36,019 bases of DNA from Candidatus Kuenenia stuttgartensis. Its GTDB lineage: Bacteria; Planctomycetota; UBA11346. The translations under genes were made by a program, and so were the position numbers. A model generated the notes under the pieces. It saw only the letters and a program-made list of their open reading frames with translations. It did not search any database and was not told where the DNA came from. Below are positions 1-7,428 of the stretch, piece by piece. The stretch lies in the NCBI GenBank assembly GCA_945872305.1, contig CAMCAC010000005.1, positions 1 to 36,019 of the forward strand, given 5' to 3'. Position 1 is the first letter of the stretch. The number at the start of each line of letters is the position of its first letter.

Positions 1-48
1 GAGCCGGCGGGAGTCGCGGAGGTCGTTGTCACGGGGCTGGAGCAGCAT
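1..48 (-). CDS. Possible N-terminus of a GH2-family glycosidase (beta-glucuronidase-like), truncated by the window edge
   Basis: Reverse translation from 48 gives MLLQPRDNDLRDSRRL, resembling the MLxPxxNxxRDxxxLxG start of GH2 beta-glucuronidases; only 16 codons visible. Alternative start at 60. Confidence 0.25.
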   Translation of the reverse strand, partial: MLLQPRDNDLRDSRRL

Positions 49-114
49 GGCGGGCAGCATGCCGCGCCGTCCGGAGCCGCCACCCGGTCCGCGCACTGGG
101 GACGGGGATCCGGC

Positions 115-1116
115 TCACTCCCCCGGATAGCGCAATCCCCAGGGCGCCCGCAGGGCGTCGAGGGTGTCCATGACCGCGATGGTGGTGGCGAGGGGCCGCT
201 TCGGACTTTCCCGCAGGCCGGCGCGGAGGCAGCGGTCCACCTCGAGGATCTCGAACTGGTAGCCGTGGCCGGGGACCGGGTCCTCGACCCGGCGCGGGGG
301 CTGGCCCTCGGCCTCGACGGTGTAGGCGGCGGGGTGGAAGAAATCATCCACGACGATGCGGCCGCGGGTGCCGTGGATACGGGCCTGGTGCGGGACCTTC
401 AGGTCGAAGGCGGACATGAGTTGGGCCTGGCCGCCGCCGGGGAACTCCAGCAGGTAGGCGCTCTGGGCGTCCACGCCCTGGTCGCTGCGGCGCATGAGCG
501 AGAAGCGGGCGATGGGGTCGGCGCGGAAGATGAGCTGGGCGTAGGTGACCGGGTAGATGCCGAGGTCGAGCAGGGCGCCGCCGGCCAGGGCCGGGTTGAC
601 CATGCGCGACGACCGATCCCACTCGTGACGGATGCCGAAATCCGCCTGGAGCAGGCGCACCTCGCCGATGACGCCGGCGGCCAGTTCCCCGAGCAACCGC
701 TCGACGCCGGGAAAGAAGCGCGTCCACATCGCCTCCATCAGGAAGCAGTCCGCCACCGCCGCCGCCGCGGCGAGATCCCGGGCTTGGGCGGCATTCAGGG
801 TGAGGGGCTTCTCGCACAGCACCGCCTTGCCGTGGGCAAGGGCGAGGCGGGTGTTGGCGTGGTGGCGCTCGTGGGTGGTGGCGACGTAGACCGCATCCAC
901 ATCGTCGCGGCGGCACAGGGCTTCGTAATCATCCAGGGCCGCGCCGGCGCCGTGGGCCGCGGCGAAGGTGGCGGCCTTGCCCGGGGTCAGGCTGGCCACG
1001 GCCGCCAGGGATTGGCCGGGGACGAGCCGGAGGTCCTCGGCGAACTGGCGGGCGATGTTGCCGCAGCCGAGGATGCCCCAGCGCAGCGGACGGTCGGCGG
1101 GAATGGCGGTCGGCAT
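115..1116 (-). CDS. Gfo/Idh/MocA family oxidoreductase
   Basis: LRWGILGCGNIARQFAEDL Rossmann motif and CEKPLTLNAAQA signature; start taken at internal MPTAIPADRPLRWG. Confidence 0.9.
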   Translation of the reverse strand: MPTAIPADRPLRWGILGCGNIARQFAEDLRLVPGQSLAAVASLTPGKAATFAAAHGAGAALDDYEALCRRDDVDAVYVATTHERHHANTRLALAHGKAVLCEKPLTLNAAQARDLAAAAAVADCFLMEAMWTRFFPGVERLLGELAAGVIGEVRLLQADFGIRHEWDRSSRMVNPALAGGALLDLGIYPVTYAQLIFRADPIARFSLMRRSDQGVDAQSAYLLEFPGGGQAQLMSAFDLKVPHQARIHGTRGRIVVDDFFHPAAYTVEAEGQPPRRVEDPVPGHGYQFEILEVDRCLRAGLRESPKRPLATTIAVMDTLDALRAPWGLRYPGE

Positions 1117-1117
1117 G

Positions 1118-1892
1118 TCAGAGCCCCATGAGTTCGGCGACGCCGGCGGCCACATGCCGCGGGCGGTACGGGAAGCGGCCGATGTCCTCCCGGGCGGTGA
1201 CCCCGGTGAGGACGAGCACGGTGTCGATGTCGGATTCGATGCCGGCGATGATGTCGGTGTCCATGCGGTCGCCGACGATGACCGTCTGCTCCCGGGTCGC
1301 TCCGAGCCGGCGCAGGGCGTTGCGCATCATGAGCGGATTGGGCTTGCCGAGGTAATACGCCTTGCGGCCGGTGGCGACCTCGACCGGGGCGACCAGGGCG
1401 CCGCAGGCGGGGACCAGGCCGCCCTCGGTCGGCCCGGTGGTATCCGGATTGGTACCGATCAGCCGTGCGCCGCCGAGCACCAGGCGGATCGCCTTGGTGA
1501 TCGTGTCGTAGGTGTAGGCCTTGGCCTCGCCGATGACCACGTAGTCGGGATTCACGTCGTTCATGGTGATCCCTGCCTCGTACAGGGCGTTGAGCAGCCC
1601 CGCCTCGCCGATGGCGTACACGCTGCATCCGGGCATCTGCGTCGACAGGAACGCGGCGGTGGCGAGGGCGCTGGTGTAGAAGTGCTCCGGCGGCACCTCG
1701 AGTCCGAGCCGGGCGAGCTTCTGGGCCAGTTCCCGGGGCGAGCGCTCTGGAGTTGGTCAGGAACAGGTAGCGCTTCCCCGCCTGCTGGAGATGGCTCACG
1801 AACTCCTTCACCCCGGGCAGGAGGCGGTTGCCGTGGTAGATGACGCCATCCATGTCGCAGATGAAGGCGTCTTTGCTCAGGATCGGATGCAT
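1118..1892 (-). pseudogene. NagD-like HAD-IIA phosphatase interrupted by a frameshift near 1747
   Basis: N-terminal half in one frame (MHPILSKDAFICDMDGVIYHGNRLLPGVKEFVSHLQQAGKRYLFLTNS), C-terminal half in another (ERSPRELAQKLARLGLEVPPEHFYTSALATA...KPNPLMMRNALRRLGATREQTVIVGDRMDTDI). Confidence 0.85.
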
Positions 1893-1944
1893 GGCGCCCA
1901 GGATCCCGCGCCGGCGGTCCCGGGGCAAGGGGAGGCTGGGGCGG

Positions 1945-2526
1945 CTAGCGGTCGCCGTCCCAGGTGCCGAGCCGGACCAGGGTCGCGTGGATCCGATCGA
2001 CGCAGGCCGCGATCGGATCCCGCGCCGCATCGCACACCAGGTCCGGATCAGGGGATTCCTCGTAGGGATGGTCAAGGCCGGTCAGGTTGCACAGGGTTCC
2101 TGCCCGGGCCCGGGCATACAGGCCCTTGGTATCGCGCTGCTCGCACACCGCGAAAGGCGTGCTGACGAAGACTTCCAGGAAGGTTCCCGGCGGACAGGCT
2201 TCCCGGGCCTGTTGGCGACCGGCCCGGAACGGGGAGATGCAGGACACGATGGCGATCAGGCCGGTCTCGGCCACCATCGCCGCCACGGCGCCGATCCGCC
2301 GCACGTTTTCGTGCCGGGATGCGGCATCGTATCCGAGATCGCGGTTCAGACCGGCACGCAGGCGGTCGCCATCCAGGTGGGTGCACGGTCGACCCTCGGC
2401 CAGCAACCGGTCCATCAGCCCCCGGGCGATGGTCGACTTCCCGGATCCGCTCAGCCCGGTGAGCCAGACCACCCGGCCCCGCTGGCGGAGCAGGGATTCG
2501 AGCCGGGAGCGGGCGGACACGGTCAT
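1945..2526 (-). CDS. cysC: Adenylylsulfate (APS) kinase
   Basis: VVWLTGLSGSGKSTIARGL P-loop; HLDGDRLRAGLNRDLGY; RHENVRRIGAVAAMVAETGLIAIVSCISPFR; DTKGLYARAR. Confidence 0.95.
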   Translation of the reverse strand: MTVSARSRLESLLRQRGRVVWLTGLSGSGKSTIARGLMDRLLAEGRPCTHLDGDRLRAGLNRDLGYDAASRHENVRRIGAVAAMVAETGLIAIVSCISPFRAGRQQAREACPPGTFLEVFVSTPFAVCEQRDTKGLYARARAGTLCNLTGLDHPYEESPDPDLVCDAARDPIAACVDRIHATLVRLGTWDGDR

Positions 2527-3749
2527 GATGGGCGGACACCGGGCAGGAACTCCACCACGCAGGGCAGACGGGTGCCGATCGGCACCGCCTCCAGGTACCC
2601 GCCGTCGGCCTTTTTCAGGCGCAACGCGGCGCCGTGGCCCTCGGGGAGGTGCTTGGCGAAGGCGCGGATCCTGGGATGCATCGGCGCCCCAGCCCCGTCC
2701 GCGAAGCGGATGCCGCCGATCCGGGCCACCCCGGTCCAGGCCGACGCCGTGCCATGCCGGGCCATGAGGGTGCGGGCGGAATTCATCTCGCCGACGGTCG
2801 GATCACAGCCCAGAAAGGGCCGTCCACCCAGCTCCGTGCACCGGGCCTCGGCCTCTTCCCAGGTGGCCGGGCCGGGCTCGAAGCGGTAGGCATGGCCGTT
2901 GGCGAGGCGGACCGAGCCATCATCACCGGCCCGGCCCGGCGCCTCGGCCCGCCAGGGCGACCGGTAGTCGATGCCCGTCTCCTCGAACAGGTCCCGGGTC
3001 GCGTCGGCGGTGGCGCTGGTGATGATCTCCACCGCCGTCGGGTCCGGCTCCTCGCTCCACTGGCCCTGGTTCTGGCGTTCCATGCGCTGCGGGCGCAACG
3101 CAGGATCGAGATCGAGCCATTCCAGGAGGCTGGTCAGGGCCGGGGAATCCCCGTCGAGATCCTCGATGGTGAGCACCCGGCAGCGCTCGCGCCCGAAGAG
3201 ACGCCAAGCCCGGCGCAGATCATGGATGTACTGACCGCGTCGGGCATAGGCATGGCGCCAGGTCCACAAGCCGCCCCACCGGGTGCGCCGCGCCTCGGCG
3301 GCGAAGGCCTCCGCCATGGGCAGGGTTTCGCGATCGTTGCGGAACTCCATCCAGTAATGGCTGATCGCCCGCTCGACGGGATGACGGACGACCATGACCA
3401 GGCGCATGTCCGGAGCCACCTCGCGGATCCGCTCCAGCGCGTCCGGGATGCAGATGTAGTTCGGGGTGGATTCCCCGATGACCCGGTGGGCATCGCTGGC
3501 CGCGGCGAAATGGCGCAGGTACCGCGCCACGGACAGGCCCCGCAGCGGGTTGTCGAACTGGTGCAATTCCTTGGGATTCGACATGAGCGCCTGCGGATGC
3601 CTGGCAAGCCAGGCGTGCAGGGTCGAAGTGCCGCACTTCAGACCGCCGACAATCATCAGGTTCGGTGTCCGTTGGGCCGCCTTCCACTGCCGACGACGGC
3701 GAGGGGCCCCGGCCAGCCACAGCCCTCCGAGGAGGTGGTCGACGTTCAT
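2523..3749 (-). CDS. Sulfotransferase with C-terminal C-type-lectin-like domain
   Basis: PAPS-binding-like NLMIVGGLKCGTSTLHAWLARHPQ, PKELHQFDN, VMVVRHPVERAISHYWM; C-terminal ~129 aa has ANGHAYRFEPGPATWEEAEARCTELGGRPF...SAWTGV...CVVEF. Confidence 0.85.
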   Translation of the reverse strand: MNVDHLLGGLWLAGAPRRRRQWKAAQRTPNLMIVGGLKCGTSTLHAWLARHPQALMSNPKELHQFDNPLRGLSVARYLRHFAAASDAHRVIGESTPNYICIPDALERIREVAPDMRLVMVVRHPVERAISHYWMEFRNDRETLPMAEAFAAEARRTRWGGLWTWRHAYARRGQYIHDLRRAWRLFGRERCRVLTIEDLDGDSPALTSLLEWLDLDPALRPQRMERQNQGQWSEEPDPTAVEIITSATADATRDLFEETGIDYRSPWRAEAPGRAGDDGSVRLANGHAYRFEPGPATWEEAEARCTELGGRPFLGCDPTVGEMNSARTLMARHGTASAWTGVARIGGIRFADGAGAPMHPRIRAFAKHLPEGHGAALRLKKADGGYLEAVPIGTRLPCVVEFLPGVRPS

Positions 3750-3944
3750 GACCACCCACCACGGGCGTGCCGCATCGCGGGGGGCCGCAATGATCCAGGT
3801 GCCCGAAGGTCCATGCTCCCAGGTTCGCCGCCATCGGGACCAGGACAAGATGGTCCGGCGTCCGCCGGCCCGTGGCCATCACCGCGGGGCGGATATTGAC
3901 GCGGACCGGCGCGGCCGATGGTCCGCCCGCAGGAGGGCTCCGCC

Positions 3945-5042
3945 ATGGGACTGTGGGACAAGATCGCCGGGGAACTGGTCGACATCGTCGAGTGGCTCGA
4001 CCCGGACGACGGCACCGTGGTCCAGCGCTTCGCCCGCCACCAGAACGAGATCAAGCACGGGGCCAGGCTCACGGTACGCGAAGGCCAGATGGCGGTCTTC
4101 GTCAACGAGGGTCGGATCGCCGACGTGTTCGCGCCGGGCATGTACACCCTGGTCACCGCCAACCTGCCGATCCTGTCCACCCTCAAGGGCTGGATGCACG
4201 GCTTCAACAGCCCGTTCAAGGCCGAGGTGTACTTCGTCGCCACCCGGCTGTTCACCGACCGCAAGTGGGGCACCCGCAACCCGCTCATCCTGCGCGATGC
4301 GGAGTTCGGCATGGTCCGCCTGCGCGCCTTCGGCTCCGGCTGCCTGCGGGTGGTGAATGCCGAGACCCTGGTCCAGAAGGTGGTCGGCAGCGACGGGGTG
4401 TGGACCCTGGGCGACTTCGACGAGACCTACCGCAACCTGATCGCCGCCGCGTTCCCCGGGGCGGTGGCCGCCGCCGGCGTACCGCTGCTCGACCTGGCGG
4501 CGCACTACGGGCGGATCGCCGCAGAGATGCACAAGGCCGCCGGGCCGACCTTCGCCGCCTGGGGCCTGGAACTGAGCGAGTTCCGGGTCGAGAACATCTC
4601 CCTGCCGCCGGAGGTCGAGGCCCTCCTCGACAAGCGGACCGGCATGGGCGCCCTGGGGGATCTCAACCGCTTCACCCAGTTCCAGGCCGCCAACGCCATC
4701 CCGATCGCCGCCGCCAACCCCGGCGGCGGGGTCGCCGCCGCCGCCATGGGCGCCGGTCTGGGCTTCGGCATGGGCGCCCAGATGGCCGCCGGCTTCCCGC
4801 CGCCGATGCCGGCCCCCGCGGCCCCGGCCATGCCCCCGCCCCTGCCGGCGGCGCCGGCGTTCCATGTGGCCCTCGACGGCCAGCAGGCAGGACCGTTCGA
4901 CCCGGCCCAGCTCCAGCAGCTCGCCGCCGCCGGGCGGCTGCGCCCGGACACCCTGGTATGGCGGGCGGGCCTGGCGGGCTGGCTGCCGGCGGCCCAGGTG
5001 CCGGACCTGGCCGGACTGATCCCGCCGGCGCTGCCCCGCTGA
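3945..5042 (+). CDS. SPFH-domain protein with C-terminal GYF_2 domain (YdjI-like)
   Basis: MGLWDKIAGELVDIVEWLDPDDGTVVQRFARHQNEIKHGARLTVREGQMAVFVNEGRIADVFAPGMYTL; AEMHKAAGPTFAAWGLELSEFRVENISLP; C-terminal FHVALDGQQAGPFDPAQLQQLAAAGRLRPDTLVWRAGLAGWLPA. Upstream aggagg. Confidence 0.88.
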   Translation: MGLWDKIAGELVDIVEWLDPDDGTVVQRFARHQNEIKHGARLTVREGQMAVFVNEGRIADVFAPGMYTLVTANLPILSTLKGWMHGFNSPFKAEVYFVATRLFTDRKWGTRNPLILRDAEFGMVRLRAFGSGCLRVVNAETLVQKVVGSDGVWTLGDFDETYRNLIAAAFPGAVAAAGVPLLDLAAHYGRIAAEMHKAAGPTFAAWGLELSEFRVENISLPPEVEALLDKRTGMGALGDLNRFTQFQAANAIPIAAANPGGGVAAAAMGAGLGFGMGAQMAAGFPPPMPAPAAPAMPPPLPAAPAFHVALDGQQAGPFDPAQLQQLAAAGRLRPDTLVWRAGLAGWLPAAQVPDLAGLIPPALPR

Positions 5043-5045
5043 CCG

Positions 5046-6131
5046 ATGGCCGGAAGGACCTTCCCCTGCGCCTGCTGCGGTGCGGCGCTCGCCTATGGGC
5101 CGGGGACGACGCGCCTCGTCTGCGGCCATTGCGGTACGGAGAACGCCATCCCCGGGGATCCCGCGGCTGTCGCCGAGCGGGATCTGCATGCGGTCATCGC
5201 CGCCCAGGAGCATGCCGCTCCGCCCATCACCCGCCGGAGCCTCGACTGCCCGGGATGCGGTGCCGCCGTGCAGCTCGCCGCGGACCGGACCAGCGCCCCA
5301 TGTCCCTGGTGCGGCGGAGCCCTCGTCGCCACCGATGCACCGACCGCGATCCGCCGGCCCGACGCGGTGCTGCCCTTCGCCATCGCCAGGCCGGCGGCCC
5401 AGGCCGCCCTCGAGTCCTGGGTTCGCTCGCGCTGGTTCGCGCCCGCTGCCTTCACCGCCATCGCCGGCCCCGATCGCCTGCGCTCGGTGTGGCTGCCGGC
5501 ATGGACCGTGGATGCCCGGACGCGCAGCGACTACGAGGGGGAGCGGGGCGACTCCTACCGTGACACCGAGACCCGCCGGGTCCACGAACATGGGAAATGG
5601 GTGACCAAACAGGTGACGGTCACGCGCGTCCGCTGGCGCCACGCCGAGGGCCGGGTCGCCCGGGACTTCGACGACATCCTGGTCCCGGCCCCACGCAGCC
5701 TGCCCGAGGACCGGGCCAGGGAGCTGGAGCCCTGGCCCCTGGACCGGCTGGTGCCGTTCGACGAGGCCTTCCTCGCCGGCAGCGAGACCGAAACCCCGGG
5801 GCTTGCTGCGAGCGACGCCTTCGCCCGCGCCCGGACGGTGATGGACAAGGCCATCCGCGCCGACGTCTGCAACGACATCGGCGGCGACCACCAGCGGATC
5901 CACCGGGTGGACACGGTGGTCAACGATCCCACCACCAAGCAGATCCTCCTCCCCGTATGGGCCGCCGGCTACCGTCATTGCGGCCGCACCTTCACGGTGC
6001 TCGTCAACGCCGTCACCGGCGAAGTCCAGGGCCAGCGGCCATGGTCCGCATGGAAGATCGCCGCCACCCTCGCCGCCGCCCTGGCCGTCGCCGGCACCGG
6101 CATCCTGATCACCACCATGGTCCGCGGCTGA
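5046..6131 (+). CDS. Zinc-ribbon membrane protein (YdjG-like partner of the SPFH protein)
   Basis: Two zinc ribbons (CACCGAALAYGPGTTRLVCGHCG; CPGCGAAVQLAADRTSAPCPWCGG) and a C-terminal TM segment (IAATLAAALAVAGTGILITTMV). Confidence 0.75.
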   Translation: MAGRTFPCACCGAALAYGPGTTRLVCGHCGTENAIPGDPAAVAERDLHAVIAAQEHAAPPITRRSLDCPGCGAAVQLAADRTSAPCPWCGGALVATDAPTAIRRPDAVLPFAIARPAAQAALESWVRSRWFAPAAFTAIAGPDRLRSVWLPAWTVDARTRSDYEGERGDSYRDTETRRVHEHGKWVTKQVTVTRVRWRHAEGRVARDFDDILVPAPRSLPEDRARELEPWPLDRLVPFDEAFLAGSETETPGLAASDAFARARTVMDKAIRADVCNDIGGDHQRIHRVDTVVNDPTTKQILLPVWAAGYRHCGRTFTVLVNAVTGEVQGQRPWSAWKIAATLAAALAVAGTGILITTMVRG

Positions 6132-6250
6132 TCGGCTCCGCGGCTGCACGCGCGCTCACACGTTCCTGACCAAGGCCGCGACAGCCCACCCCGCGGACAG
6201 GCGCGAGCCCCATCGATACGCGCACCACGGCGTGGTGCGCTCCGCGTGAC

Positions 6251-6523
6251 GCGCAACGCCGGGGTAGCCCGCGAAGCGGGCAGGGGCGGAGCCCCTAGAC
6301 AAGCATTGATGCACGTCGGAGACGCGTCATGCGCAACGCCGGGGTAGCCCGCGCAGCGGGCAGGGGCGAAGCCCCTGGGCACAGCGCCAGCGCGGCCGCC
6401 GAGGGGCGGTGGGCGGATACCATCGGCGAAGCCGATCCGCCCATCGTTCCCCCGCCCGGCGGGGGAACGAAGCCCCGACAAAGGCCGGGGTAGTCCGCGA
6501 AGCGGCGTAGGGGCGAAGCCCCT
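6251..6523. repeat. Intergenic cluster of three related repeats (6251-6296, 6331-6376, 6484-6523) made of paired GNA-triloop hairpins
   Basis: Direct reading: gcgcaacgccggggtagcccgcgaagcgggcaggggcggagcccct, recurring with small changes; each carries a gcccgc-GNA-gcgggc and an aggggc-GNA-gcccct type hairpin (the third copy is diverged in the first stem). Confidence 0.9.
6446..6468. other. Perfect 10-bp stem hairpin with 3-nt loop
   Basis: gttcccccgc-ccg-gcgggggaac. Confidence 0.85.
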
Positions 6524-6530
6524 GAAGGTT

Positions 6531-7424
6531 TCAGCGCAGGAAGTCGAGCAGCGTCTGCTGGATCACCCGCGCTCCGGACTGCAGCCCCGCCTCCAGGGCG
6601 GTCTGGGTGAGCTGCATCTTGGCGATGACATCGGGGAGGTCGGCGTCCTCGGCGTCGGAAATGAGTTCGCCGACATACAGCCGGCTGTTCTCGAGCTGGT
6701 TGCGGGTCAGCTCCAGACGCTGCAACCGGCCGCCCATGGCGCCGTGCAGATCGTTGATGTGGTTGGCGGCGGTATCGATGGATCCCATCAGGTCGGCCAC
6801 CGTGGCAGGATCATTGTCCGCCAGGGCATCGCGCAGGTCGGTGAGGGTGCGGAAGATGTCGACCTCGCCCTGGAAGAGGGCGAAGCCGTTCTCGTTGACG
6901 GTGGCGGTGGCGGCCTGGGAGACCGACACCTCGAAGGTGTCGAGGTCGCCCTGGTAGGCGACGGCGGAACGGTCCTCGGCCATGATGAACGGCTTGGTCA
7001 GCACCGCGGTGCCCGAGAAGATGTAGCGGCCATCGTGGACGGTGTTGGCGATGTCGACCAGGCGGGTGAGCTGGGAATCCACCGCCGCCGCAAGGGCACG
7101 GCGGCTGGCCGCGTCCTGGGTCCCGTTGGCACCCTGGACGGCGAGGGATTTCACCTCGTCCATGGTCGTGGCCATCTCGCCCAGGGCACTGTCGGTGGCG
7201 TTCTGGAACGAGATCGCCTTGCCGACGTTGTCCAGGTGCTTGGCTGCCTGCTGATCCTCGGCGCGGTAGCGCATGGCGATCTTGGCGGCGACCGGATCGT
7301 CGCTGACCCGGTTGATGCGCTTGCCCGAGGCGAGCTGTTCCTGGTAGTCCGCCATGCGGGCCAGGGTGCGCTGGTTGTTGGCCAGCACGGTGTTCGACAG
7401 GACGACGTTGGTCACCCGTTCCAT
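6531..7424 (-). CDS. flgL: Flagellar hook-associated protein 3
   Basis: MERVTNVVLSNTVLANNQRTLARMADYQEQLASGKRINRVSDDPVAAKIAMRYR; flagellin-like N- and C-termini; adjacent to flgK. Confidence 0.93.
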   Translation of the reverse strand: MERVTNVVLSNTVLANNQRTLARMADYQEQLASGKRINRVSDDPVAAKIAMRYRAEDQQAAKHLDNVGKAISFQNATDSALGEMATTMDEVKSLAVQGANGTQDAASRRALAAAVDSQLTRLVDIANTVHDGRYIFSGTAVLTKPFIMAEDRSAVAYQGDLDTFEVSVSQAATATVNENGFALFQGEVDIFRTLTDLRDALADNDPATVADLMGSIDTAANHINDLHGAMGGRLQRLELTRNQLENSRLYVGELISDAEDADLPDVIAKMQLTQTALEAGLQSGARVIQQTLLDFLR

Positions 7425-7428
7425 GATC

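Noticed and set aside
3879-6149. 756-aa minus-strand ORF
   Set aside because: Antisense to the SPFH and zinc-ribbon genes; no recognisable domain; GC-skewed shadow frame.
6251-6523. Rho-independent terminators
   Set aside because: Strong hairpins but no downstream T-tract, and repeated copies within the same gap; better described as repeat elements.
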